Shown: positions 13,013-25,095 of the stretch, one piece after another
Layout of the letters: the number at the start of each line of letters is the position of its first letter
Numbering within the stretch: position 1 is the first letter of the stretch
Assembly (NCBI GenBank): GCA_030248215.1
Contig: JASANG010000097.1
Location: forward strand, 182,140 to 246,139
DNA from: Enoplolaimus lenunculus
Lineage: Eukaryota; Nematoda; Enoplea; Enoplida; Thoracostomopsidae
Direction: 5' to 3'
DNA: 64,000 bases
Made by a program: the position numbers and the translations under genes
The notes under the pieces: model-generated
Databases searched by the model: none
What the model saw: the letters and a program-made list of their open reading frames with translations, nothing else
Told to the model about the DNA's origin: nothing

Positions 13013-13164
13013 AAATTTCGAAGTCCTAATGCTTACCAATTGAAAAACTTTAAGAGAGTTTTTCGGTGTTTATTAAACTTCGGTCGAAATTAAACAATTT
13101 CTTAAGTTCACAATTTAAAGGAAAAGAATTTTTTCACTCATAGAGTATACTTACTATGAGCAGC

Positions 13165-13555
13165 AGAGTACAACCGGAATTATAAAATACAGGAACCGGA
13201 ACATGAACCGGAAAGTTAAAAAATACCGCAACTGGAACCTGATAACAAAAATATTTGTTACAGTATAATTCATTTTTAACGCTATTTTATCGCTCGCTTT
13301 TAATGGTGTGAAAACAACATTTAGAATGCCAAAACCGTGAAACAAATGCAGTAGGTGAAAACGTATGATGAATTATGGAGTGTGGCACAAAAATTTTGAC
13401 AATACGCGCTCAGATTATTTTAGAAAAATAAGTCAGAATAATATGCCAGTTTTTTTTAATTTTTGAATGAGGAAAAATACCGGATTTATTAACGGAACAG
13501 GAAGGTAAAAGATACCGGATTTCTCTACTGGTAATGGAGTTCAGACTGCACCCTG
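13165..13555. mobile_element. MITE family C-like copy, diverged
   Basis: It runs from CAGAGTACAACCGGAATTAT to CAGACTGCACCCTGA, matching the CAGGGTGCAACCGGA termini of family C (compare 40798-41174). Repeated ACCGGA/CCGGAT words lie near both ends. Confidence 0.45.
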
Positions 13556-15180
13556 ACTATGAGCAACTAATAATATACGTGCAATACAGATACTGTGAGC
13601 AGTGCTTAACAATTCTGACATATATGCGCAGTGCAAAATTTGCACAAGACGTGAGAGGCCCTCGAGTGCGAACGACAAGTTCCTATATCTCAGTGGTCAT
13701 CATAAACGCCTCCCATCCGTGAGACTAGGGATTGGAAACACACCTTGAAATTACATCTCATATGTAATTCAAAATATTCATGTTGGAAAGGGTTAAATTT
13801 ACATTCTGTTTCATAAAAGATGCATACGTACGATAGTGACCCGAACAATATTGGCAACGGTAATATTAAGTGTCGGCGGAATCTGTTTGATAAGTGGAAC
13901 CGGGAAGAGACTAACACCGGCTTCCCTATGAACAGCTTATATTCGCTGCGGAAAAAACTTTTTTCAACCGCATTTAACCGAAATCGAGGTTAGGAAAATG
14001 TTACTTGCCTATTCAAGAAATCTAACATTGTGGCTGCTATGATGACAGTTTGTTACATTTTGTTGAAATTCTGAGCACATTTTTGCGTTTTTAATCGAAT
14101 TCCCTCAAGAGATTTTGCATTCTGTTGAATATTTAATTTCGCAAGCAATGTTCTCTCAGTTGAAAGCTAAATTATACAGTCTTATTTGCATAATTGGTAT
14201 TGTGTTGCCAACTACGACGTGTATATATCCGAGAAATGGTACATCCAGATTTAACGATGTTACAAATATTGTTGCAATCAGATGGACTGGCTAATCCGGG
14301 TGCCAAGGGACATAAAAACCTTATCTCCAAAATATCTTTGTTAGCAGGTGGGCAGGGTGCAACTGGAAAACCCGCTTCCGATACGGAAATTCGGAACTTT
14401 ACACTAACTGGTTCCGGTACTAAATCCGGTATTTTTCAGCGGAAACTTCCGGTATATTAGGTATTGAAAATATTTCTCGTTTAAAGAAGAAATGTTAGAA
14501 AAATTGGCTTATTATCCTAACTTATTTTGCAAAAAATGTCTGAACGCGTATTGGCATATTTTCAATTTGTGTCATACTCAATATTCATACGTTTCCCATC
14601 TACTGCATTTGTTTCAGGATTTTGGCATTCTAAATGGATTTTTACAAAGGATTTCAATTTGCAATAATATTCTAGTGCACAGGGGTAGAACCAAACGTCC
14701 CATAAGTAAATACGGTTAATTTTGTCCAGTGGTTGAACCTAAACTCGATCATTTTGGTTCAATTTGTTCAAATTTTCATTTAATTTTGATTCAGATAAAT
14801 GGCGTCAAGATAATCTCAATAAACGAATGCATGAACCTGTTTCTTCTGTAGAATCTGGTTCATTGGCTTATCTGCCTTATATTTAAAAATAAACAGCGTT
14901 CGAGTTTCCATCAATCTTGTCTAATCTGATAAGCCATTATTGGTCAAGTCTAATCTCGGCGTTGTGCGTCTAATTATGATACTGTGACGTGTTTTGATTT
15001 AGTTTTTTTGTTAAAAATGAGTACAATGAACAGTGTTCGTTGTACTAAAGTAAACGTTTATTGGCTGTTTAGGTTTTCAATGCAATTTCCAACATTTGAG
15101 TCATATTGCACCAAAGCAATGTTGTCCCCTATAATCAGACCAAATTGGTCGGTGTTTTCACCGCTGTTGAATACGCAATA
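13556..15180. other. intergenic with a family C fragment
   Basis: CAGGGTGCAACTGGAAAA at about 14352 and CCGGTATTTTTCAGCGGAA further on look like one end of a family C element. Nothing else is recognised. Confidence 0.4.
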
Positions 15181-15475
15181 TACTGTAGTGATCGCAATAA
15201 GAGGGAGGTAATAAGACGTTAACAAGAGTCCGTAAATGGATTGAGTCCGTAAACGCTAATCAGAGTCCTTAAATGCCAATTATCTCTAATTGTAGTGCAT
15301 AAATGACTCCAAGACCAAATAAAGATGAGTCCGAAACTTTTACGCATACTTAGTTGTGAAAGTACTTTCCTAAGTATAACCTTGCATTGTTTTCATACAT
15401 GATAAATTAATCTTTAGTTAAACGGATAGTTGCAATACCCCGAATATATATCAGTTACGAAGGGTCACTACTATA
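15181..15475 (-). mobile_element. MITE family B, truncated
   Basis: It begins TACTGTAGTGATCGCAATAA and continues with the family segments AGAGTCCGTAAATGGATTG and CCTAAGTATAACCTTGCAT. The far end is reduced to GGGTCACTACTATAG, so the last hundred or so bases are lost. Confidence 0.65.
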
Positions 15476-17342
15476 GAGTTAGTAATTTATGCCTCGATCA
15501 ATGTTAATTACAGTTTTAAGAAATTGGACAAGTCCTTATTTTCAACTTTTGCAGGATGCCCTTATAGCGTCGGGGTGCGAAACGTATCCTGTCCCGTGGC
15601 CCTTTAGGCGCACCTTTAGCAACTTGTTTCGAAAGTATGCATTGAAATGTTAATACGTCATATTCACCAAAATACGACGTTTAAATATTTCAAATTTGTA
15701 AGAAAGTGTTGTTCGACTTGAGTTAAAGCGGATGACAGCGAAATATCAGCTTTAGTTTGCAAGGTTTAAATGTCTTTGATTTGCCGTGACCATATTTGAT
15801 GTATAATAAACATAGTCGGTTTTCTAATTTATCCATGTCGTGTTTGACTGTCTGTACGTTCACTTGTCAGAGGCAACTTTCAAGTCAAAACCTCAAGTTT
15901 TGATGAATCCTCACAAAAGTTTTCGTTTATATTTGTGAAAATAGCAAAACGTCACATTTATACAGGAAATCACTGTCCAAGGCATTGGGGACAAGGTGCC
16001 ATTGTATTTGTTAGAGTGATTAAACGAAACTGCTAAAATTGACGCTTAACCTCCGTCAGAAATTTTTTGTTCTGCTACTGAATACAAAAAGAATAATTTT
16101 GGTAAACATTTTTATTTCAAAATATGGTTCAATCCTGTCATGTGGCATTAAAGTATTAACTTTAAACATATATCACAAGATATTTAGTTTTATTAGAAAA
16201 AATCGTATCGGTTCTTAGTTTAATTGCGTAATCTCGACTTTGAATATATTAAAAATTTAAGTATCAAAAATGTAACTATAAAATTTAATTTTAGCAAAAT
16301 GTTACCGATACGTAAACTCTCCCAAGTATTAATTTCGACTAAATTATTCACGACCAAATTTTAGATTTTTCAATTGAAGCTCAATTGTATTCAATTCAAT
16401 TTTTTGGCAGACGCTGTACGCCCGTAATCAGCTCAACTTGCTAGGAAAACTAAAAATATTCAAAAGCGGCGTACAAGGATTTCAGATGACTAAAAGAAAC
16501 GTAGTTGAAACTTAACAGGAACAGTTGGCGTATGAGAGCTGTTCCGTTTTTGACTCCACAAAATTTAATCACGATTGCGAGATCAACTGTAGCATGAAAT
16601 TTTTGAAGCCTAATTTACCATACAAAAACATTGTATTTTTACACCATTCACTAAATTCCATTCGAGATGCCTCGGGTTCGTAAGAGAGTGGCCGGATGAG
16701 CTCAAAGCCACTCAGAAAAATTTTGCCAACATCCGAAAGCTTTTAGTCTCGCTTGTAAGCTTCGTATATTTCAACTGTTTGATTTTCCTAAACTTGATTT
16801 TTTCCATACCAGGTTGAACTGACTCCGAGCTTAGAATCCCTACCAGTATCCACGTTTTTAGTTCTCAAATCATCTATGAGGATAAATTGAATTTAGTGTT
16901 ATTTTTCAGTCATTAATACTCAACAAATGTATTATTTCCATTAAATGTGTTCTTCGAAACAAAACACAATGAACATTAGTCGTTGTTCGACGTGCAGATG
17001 TATTCAGGAATGAAAAGAGAAATTCCTAACCTGGGGCCGCACGACATATGAAATTGAAAAATTCACTTCATTGAAAAGCCAAACGCAATTTTAGTACTAA
17101 ACACAACATTTTGGTTTTGATCCCTGTTTGGGGGGTCACGGTTTGGGATACCCCCTTGGATGCCATGGGATATATTTTTGTATGACTGATATATGATGTT
17201 TTACATATCCAAGATCTAATGGAATCTATCGTATACCTTGGGCGTTCGATTTAGAAAGATACTTTTTTGCTGTAAAGTACACGTGACATTTCTGTAGCGT
17301 GAAAGTCAGCGTTAGAGAATGAACTATTGAAAATTTTTCTCT
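15476..17342. other. intergenic, no gene seen
   Basis: AT-rich sequence without a convincing ORF, RNA gene or repeat boundary. Confidence 0.5.
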
Positions 17343-17540
17343 CATCATGTAAAGATCAGGGGCGGAACGTTTTCGTGTCGGATTAGAAAAGAGTAAGTTT
17401 AAGCTTTAGACTTATTTTTTGCTTGGCTTAGGTTAGGCTTAGGAATATACGCATTCTTACGCTTAGGCTTAGTTTAGGCTTAGGCATAGGCTTAGGAATA
17501 TGCTTACAATACTGTTGCGTCCCTTTTCTTTAAATTGGCT
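17343..17540 (+). mobile_element. MITE family A copy with an extended TTAGGC tract
   Basis: The ends are CATGTAAAGATCAGGGGCGG and TCCCTTTTCTTTAAATTGG. The internal tract (about 17418-17503) has many TTAGGC-type units, interrupted by GGAATATACGCATTC. Another short TTAGG/CCTAA-rich run follows at about 17550-17595. Confidence 0.75.
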
Positions 17541-20180
17541 GTAAAGGTTAGCGCGCTAAACCTATACCTAAGCCGACCTAAGCCTATGCTTATATAAAAA
17601 AAGTGTACAGGAGCCTTAAATTTCAATACTCTAATACTTCAAACACCTCTTTTTCACTTTATTCACACATGCAAGTTTTTGCTGTGAGAACTTGCAGCTG
17701 CAACTTGCACATGCAAGTTTTGCCCACAGTCCCGTTCGAAAAACTTGCCGCTGCAAACAATTCATTAAAAATCATAGCTAGGAATTTTAGTTCACATATG
17801 TGAACAACCATACAAAGTACACTACATTTATTGCAGCCCCTTTGTCATCATTGGCTGATGAAACAATGCAAGTTCTGCGTGCAATTTGCAGCTGCCAGGT
17901 TTCACAGCTAAACTTGTGCACGTGTGAATATCGCTTTACGTATGTAAATAATTGTTTAAATAATAAATATGTTTTTGTTTAATTACACAGAATAATTTCC
18001 AATGGTAAAAATCCTGAGCTGGCAATTGCTTATGAACGCTTTAATTACCACAGTTATCCACAAATTTTGTGTAACTCATCATATTTTATACCATTACTTG
18101 AATTGTGTTTTGGTCTGTTTCGTTTCGTTTAACAATAATAAATGGTTTGGACAAACCTGAACCGAATCGCCAGACAATGTACAAAAGTTGAAATTGGGTT
18201 TCAATTTTATTTATTATATTTAATTTACATATTTTTTAAGTAAATAATTGGTTTGGGCTTCTGCAGCGAATGACGGGTTTTTCGAACACGAATTTGATCC
18301 ATAAGCAGGGGGACTCATAAACGGGAACGCAATACTCGCGGTAGAACCTTTCCGAGCAAGACGAGAAAGAAACTAAATCTCAATTTTGGTGTTTTTCACA
18401 AAAGTTTTCCGTTCCGCAATGTTTTAGCTTGGATGGAACGTTTCCTAACCGCAAAATCCGGGGTGAACGCTTCGATGTTGTTGAGCCACTGTTATCCATA
18501 AACAGTATTTTATCCTGCGTAGCTGTAATTCTTCGTTACGAAGTTCTCAAATAACAAAACCGCGGTCTACAGATGTTTGTGTACTTTGTAGCCAGGGGCG
18601 TAGCCGAGATTTTATTCTAAACAGAGGTTATTACATCGTCTAACAGTTTTTGTGTGTGCGAACATTGCTAGCAACAATTGACTTTTGCATGTTACACAAT
18701 ATGGTGCAGCCTGTAAACGTGTGACTATTTCGAGTCTTTTCTGTTCTAGAAATTTCAAAAAATATATCTTTTCTTGTATAACCCCGTGTTTTTGTCATGC
18801 TGTTTTATTGCAGTATTTGGAAAAAAATAAGTATTAATATGTGTCTGAATATGGCCAATATTATTGTCAATTTAAGCCGCAAATGAATGTTTATTATTTT
18901 TATTCCGCGGTATTTTTTTAGCTTTTCGCTACAGGGACCAATAAAGGTTTGTATTTTCTTGATAAAAATTTGTATAAATTATTCGTACAAACGAGCCACA
19001 CAGGGCGACAGAGGATTTTGCCATGACATTGATGGAAGAAACATATCCCTGGCTTTTGGTCAAAATTTTTGGAAAAGATCACTTGGTATCTTCCTGATTT
19101 TAGGGTACAAAACAATGACTGGCCCGCAAAGAAGTTTGCCTGCTCTGATCCGTCATAACACTGAACTTTGTCAAAAGTATTGCTTAATCCAAAATGGTAA
19201 AAACCGTGGCAAGGAGAGACCTGGGAACGCTGAATAACGCAGTTTTTATTCTATCGAATTAAGTAATTTTACAGAAACTTGGAGCTTCGACGGGCACTTG
19301 TCATGGCACTGGGGGTATTCAAACAGTTTTTATAGGTGGGCATACGAAATAAAATACATTACGCGAGTTGTCACAATGTCTAAAATACGTTTATTTACTT
19401 GAAAATCTCAGTCTACACGCGCCGGCCCAATATTCTGGTAGCGCCCACTGTTGTTTGTTGTCTGTCTGTCAAAACCACCCTAAAGGTATTTTTACGCGTC
19501 TATTAGCGAAACCACAGCAGTGGGGAACATTGGCGAGTCCAGAAATTCCTGGTGGGGAATCCACATGTGGAAAATGTATGTATGTATGTATCACTAACGA
19601 AAAGAACCTCAAAGTAGAGAAGATGCATTTTTTTCCAAACTGCTCGCAAAAGCCTTGGACCATTGTACCGCTTAAGGCAAAGTCAGTATAAACTGTATGC
19701 CCGAGCCGACTTCTGCTATTTTAGTATTGTACCAAAAATTAATAATTTTGCAATATTTTTTCTTTATTCACATAAATACATACAAATAATGTTTGTATTG
19801 TTGCGAATTATCATTAAAAACTTATAAAAACCTTGAACCACAAAGCATACAAAACTTTCACGAATGATGTTTTTACAAAATCTCAACAAATCAGTTTTGT
19901 TTGCTTGAACATTACGAACTGAGGTCAATTTCCCACCCATTTTTAACTCATAGAAACATCCGATTATATGTTTTCGACCCTAAAAAAGACTTGAAAACCA
20001 AAACAATTATATTTTTAGATATTGTTCCATGTTAAACCTACAGTTAGCGATCAGGGCTTTATAGCAGCTAATTAAAAAATGCTGGGCCAAGAGCGCCGTA
20101 ATGATGGAATAAACCTCACGAGCGAAGCGACCGAGAAGCCGATTTTAGTAATTTATAAAATAGGGATTTTACGATATTTT
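17541..20180. other. intergenic
   Basis: No recognised gene. An open frame at 18887-19237 (+, 116 codons) overlaps one on the other strand and resembles no family I know. A (TGTA)n microsatellite lies at about 19576-19590. Confidence 0.4.
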
Positions 20181-20362
20181 GGCCATATATAGAACAGGGC
20201 CGGATCGTTTTCAGGAGATGCTATAATAGAGTCCGTTTAAGCTTTAGACTAAATTTTTGCGTAGGCTTAGGCTAAGGAATAGTCTCATCCTTACGCGTAG
20301 GCTTAGGCTTAGGTTTAGGAATATGCTTGTACTACTGTTCCGGCCCTGTTCTATACATGGAC
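20181..20362 (+). mobile_element. MITE family A copy
   Basis: The inverted ends are GGCCATATATAGAACAGGGC and GCCCTGTTCTATACATGG. Inside are GCTTTAGACTAAATTTTTGC and then a GTAGGCTTAGG tract. Confidence 0.85.
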
Positions 20363-21108
20363 CGATATTTTCATAAATAGTTTTTCTGAATATTTTGGTT
20401 TGTATGCCAAACTTTCTAATCTCAAAAATGGAGCGCCTGATTTTGGCCATCTTCTGGCTGCTGTATCGTTCGGTGCTGGTCGAAATAGAAAAGTTTGTAG
20501 CAAAACTTAAAAATATTATTTCGCCTCATTCACAAAACTGTTACACTTTTGCATTTAATGATATATATTTTTTCTATTTAATCAACCATCGTTGTATTTT
20601 TGGTGGTGTTTTCCATGAGTTGATGGTACTGAAATCGCAAGGGATATGAGCAAAGTTTATCAGTGAAAAGTTGTGAGTCCGAAAATTTAGTTTAAAGCCA
20701 AACAAACATTACGTGCACTGGGAAAATACAACAGAAAATGCAAAAAAACCAAACTTACAGTCGATGAAAAGCTGAAATGTGTTGCTGACTCCAAGTTAGG
20801 CATGATTTTTGAGCACAACAGTCGTATTTTACCAACATTAATAGAAGTGGCTATTTTTTATCTCCAATTTCAAACTTCTGCGGTATGGTGTTCAATTCAA
20901 GTATCGGAAATAAAATATCGTATCTTTTCGGTCATCCCACAGCCGGTGCTTACACAAAAACGGTCGGATTTTAAAATTTGTTGAATATTTGAGCTTCTCA
21001 AGACCTCCTCTGATCATTCCATGCCGAAACTTGAGTTTTTTTAAAATTTCGATTTCTTGGCGTTCCAAGTTTTCAACCTTGGGATACAAAAGTTTCTTTT
21101 ATAAAACT

Positions 21109-21256
21109 TACTGTAGTGACCCCAATAGGAGGGGGTAACAAGAGGAAAGGGAGTTAATAAGAGGGCGGTTCCCATTTTGAGTGCATAACTGGTGGTACTC
21201 TCTGGAGACGCCAAATAAATATAAGTCTTCCCTCTTATTCGTGGCCATTACAACAG
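21109..21256 (-). mobile_element. MITE family B, internally deleted
   Basis: Both ends are kept: TACTGTAGTGACCCCAATAG at the start, and CCTCTTATTCGTGGCCATTA near the end. Only about 148 bp remain of roughly 440. Confidence 0.75.
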
Positions 21257-21587
21257 ACATATTAAAGTACCATTCAACACAGCTTGTACACCTGAGTCAT
21301 GTATGGTGTTAAATGTTTCGCAATCAAACGCCTATCTGACGAGTTATGGTCAAATAACTGTCTTATCGCTGTCCCAAAACGTTGTCGGCTCGCCTAATCG
21401 GTATCAGTATCGGTACTGGTATAGATATATGCTATCAAATAGTATCGGTCAAATACTAGTAACAGTAATACTACAAATCTTATCAGCAGATATTTTGCCG
21501 AACTCAAACCACGAGCTTCTAACCAGCCAGATTATAATTAGACTTTTTTGTAGTCTACCCTGTACCGCCATGTTGTCAGGCCCGTAG

Positions 21588-21745
21588 CCAGCCAACCTTT
21601 CGGGGGGGGGGGGCTAAAACTTTTCCGGAGGGGCATTTAAAGATTTTCTGTGACTTACAAAAAAGGTTGAAAATCTTCTAGGGGGGGACAAAATTTTTCC
21701 AGAGGGGCTGAGCCCTCCCTGGTTTCCCCTGGGCTACGTGCCCGC
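21588..21745. mobile_element. small G-rich inverted-repeat element
   Basis: GGCCCGTAGCCAGCCAACC near the start is matched by inverted GGGCTACGTGCCCG near the end. Between them are three G runs: one of 12-14 at about 21601, and GGAGGGGC-type words further on. This resembles other (G)n-bearing repeats in the window, for example near 2610 and 58250. Confidence 0.5.
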
Positions 21746-21987
21746 AAGTAGTGTTTTAGTTGAATACGTTACTAGTATAAAATGCATGCTGTTGTCTTAG
21801 TATTATTTGGCCACCAAATTTAGCATCCATTAAACGTATTCGCTTTTGTTGAAATGTGACGGCATTAATTTTTTCGGTTTTTTTCTGTTTTTATTGGTCA
21901 ATTTAATTTTTTTCGGAAAAACCCTAATTTAGGGTGCGTAGTACGCAAAAATTCTCAAAAATTGTATTCTCAATTGCTTTTAGAATC

Positions 21988-22427
21988 TAGTGTAGTGACC
22001 CGAATAAGGGGGAACTGATATTTATTTGGCCTCTCCAGAGGGAATCCTCCTGTTATTCGGTTAAGGACTGTTATTTACTTTTAACCCGGTTTCCGCCATC
22101 CTTCGTTACTGATATATCTCTGGTATTGCAACTATCCACTGACTTAGACGTTTGTTTGCCTTGTGTCACTAGCTTGAGCGATAATGCAAGATTATACTTA
22201 GGAATGTACACTTTCAGACTTTAAGTACGCTTTAAAGTTTCCAACTCAAATCATTTGGTCCTGGTGTAATTTATGCGCTACAATTAGGAATAATTGACAT
22301 TTATGGACTCTAATAATGGTTTAAGGACTCTATCCGCTTACGGACTCTTATTATACGGACTCCTGTTGATCGGGACTAAAAATGGAAACCCCTCTTGTTA
22401 CCCTCTCTTATTCGGGTCATTACAGAA
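21988..22427 (+). mobile_element. MITE family B, full length (about 440 bp)
   Basis: Best-preserved copy: TAGTGTAGTGACCCGAATAA at one end and inverted TTATTCGGGTCATTACAGA at the other. Internal landmarks are GGCCTCTCCAGAGGG, GAGCGATAATGCAAG, TACTTAGGAATGTAC and CTATCCGCTTACGGACTC. Confidence 0.85.
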
Positions 22428-22545
22428 TGGCCAGTTAAGCCGACTTTAATCTCTTAAACAACTGGCTACTTTTGCTGGATGTATCTGATAATACACTTCA
22501 AAATTTAACTCTCCATGTTGTGCATACTTGCATTAACAGACATAT

Positions 22546-22617
22546 ATGCGTAGCTCAATGGTCAAAGCAACAGTCCGGTAATCCGTACGTCATGGGTTCA
22601 AATCCCACCGTATCCGC
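22546..22617 (+). tRNA. tRNA-like sequence (probably decayed tRNA or SINE head)
   Basis: An A-box-like TAGCTCAATGG and a B-box-like GGGTTCAAATCCC sit at tRNA spacing. The T arm pairs (TGGG/CCCA) and the D arm pairs for three bases. The acceptor and anticodon stems each have mismatches, and the base before the putative GGT anticodon is C, not T. A functional tRNA is therefore unlikely. Confidence 0.4.
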
Positions 22618-24820
22618 AGCAAAATTTTCGTCAAAGGTTCTATATATCGTACTGTCTAACTTAGAATAGACAACATTCTCAGTCAGTAAATTCGGTTAAA
22701 GTGGCTTACGTAATAAAACGGTTCGTTCCCGTTGAGCAGGTGTTGTAAATCTAAAAATTGCGTAGATTCATCAACAAAAACTACTCAGATTCAGTTGTGT
22801 GCGTGGTCCACTTTACCGGTAATAATTATGGTTTTCTCGGTTTATTTCGCAAAGTTGGTACGAAACACAAGAGTTTTTGTTCATCTGTGTACAAACCGTT
22901 TCATTATTAATTATGTACAAAGGAAGCAAAACAGGTATACACGAACGATATGTAATAGTTTTTTTCATTATTTGTGCGCACTAATAATATAAAGTAACAT
23001 TGAATATAATCTTAGCAGATAAATTAATTGTCAATTTGTTGTTTGAATTAAAAATGTAATTCAATTTCCAGCCAAAATGTACATTTTCAATTAGATTTTT
23101 AATTCAAATATTATAATTATATTTTTTTCGTCAAATTTTAGCACTAACCAAGTTTAGGCAGAGATGCTGTTCAAAAAGAAACTGACATTCATCAGGCATC
23201 TGTGACATTGAGAAGGCATGTAATACTGCTGATGGTCGGCGACAGATCCTAGGATTTTGCGCCGGGACAGGATACTTTGCATATTTTTGGAAATTTTGAA
23301 CAACTTAAAGGCCAACGCATTTCGCTGCAGGCGCAAATTATTCTACCAAATTTTTCCTGCACTTTGAAATTGTTTACCTGCGGGTACAACCCGCATTAAA
23401 AATTTCAAATTCGAAACGCGCTTACCTGCGGATACCATTGCAGCTTGTGAGATGGATATATCCACATCTTTACCCACACTTGAAAGCGGTCACGGGCTGA
23501 TTTCGATTGCTTTGCGTGGACTCAGTTCATTTGTTGCCTTTTCTCTCAGGTTTAGGCTAAGGCTTATGCTCGTCTAAAAAACCCAATTCTAAGCCTTTTA
23601 GCACGGCTTAACCCTAAGCATTTGAGTACACATAAACGTTAGCTTAAAACTAAGCCGATGCTTTAATTTTAAACGTTAGGAACGAGCGGTAGTTGATTCA
23701 TGATTTTCCGGTGGTTCGGATACTTTTTATGTTTCGGTTTTAAACCGCGTTTTTCTCAAATTTTCGATATTTAAAAATTAAATAATTTTGCCGAAGGTGT
23801 CAAATTTTTCAACTTACAACTCATAGCCCCGCCATATATTTCCCTATTTGGCTTGAAGATACTAAAATACGTAAACATTCCGATACCAACTATTTGCATA
23901 GCAAAATGATCAGCACGGCATGCTGTTGGGGCGGGAGTTGGATACATCCCCACCTCCCTCTTCTGGATCTGCCTCTGGTAAAGGGTACATAAGCTCTCAA
24001 AGCCTGCGCACATTTTTTGATACAAAAACTAAATCACAGCTATAATTAGGCGAACTGTTGCAACGATTTATAGACATTTTTAGTTTTGGATAAAAAAAGT
24101 TTTATTGTTGTTTGCACAGGAATCGCAACGCCAACTGCATCTGCAGTTTAAAGTTTGCCACAAATCTTTCCCACATTAATTATAAATGAATGTTTCTTAA
24201 ATGCCTCTTTTTGTATGCTATAATTTAACAAAAATAGTGAGTTTTAAGTTCATTACAAGACGTTTGGGATTTATAAATGCGGGACGAAATGGTTTTTATA
24301 GCAGTTCAAACATTATTAATAGCACAGAATGTTGGCAATTAGATATCTGATCCGCCAAGTGTACACATCGCAATGCGTTACTGCGTAGGCCAATGTCAAA
24401 TCGAGAAACTTTTAATGACTTAATACCGAGAAGCTAACTCCAATTTTAGTTAAGCCGATTGGTTAAAAGATATCCTGGAGATAGTGCAGAAATATTGGCT
24501 CATGGAATCTATGACCAATGTTGTTTTAGGGGTGTAACAGTAGATTAAGCGTATTCCTAATGCACTTTTTATGTTATAAATGGGCCAGGTTGGGACATTG
24601 TTTGTCCCTATTTAGACTATTGGGTAATACTTTACCTGTTTATAGACCCCATATATCGTATTCAAAAAGTGGTATTTGTCTGCTATTAACATGTGTACAT
24701 CACCTTTCGTTCTTCAATATCATATGATATGCGAGGTATTGTCTGCGAATATCATATAATATGTTTTGAGTGAGGTAACATACACAAATTGTTCTGTTGA
24801 ATATCATATGATACCAGAAT
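22618..24820. other. intergenic
   Basis: No gene is seen. CTTA/TTAGG-type words near 23550-23650 and 24525-24605 look like remnants of family A. ATATCATATGATA words recur near 24715-24815. Confidence 0.4.
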
Positions 24821-25095
24821 TTGGACCCGAATAAGAGGGGAGGACTGATATTTATTTGGCCTCACCAGAGGGTCAGCCCTGTGTTTCGGTTACGAACTGT
24901 TATTTATTTGTAACCCGCCCTCAACCAAACTTTGTTACTGGTATTGCAACTATCCGTTGAATTAAACGTTTGTTTGTCTTGTACCAAAAACTTGAGCGGT
25001 AACGCAAGGTTATACGTAGAAATGCACTTTCAAAGCCTATGTATGCTATAAACATTCGAACTCAACTTTATTTGACTTTGGTTCTGCTTAGGGTT
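24821..25095 (+). mobile_element. MITE family B, 3' truncated
   Basis: It begins GGACCCGAATAAGAGGGG and carries TTGGCCTCACCAGAGGG, AACTATCCGTTGAATTAAAC and GAGCGGTAACGCAAGG. It stops after TTTGACTTTGGTTCTG, so the second inverted end is missing. Confidence 0.7.
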
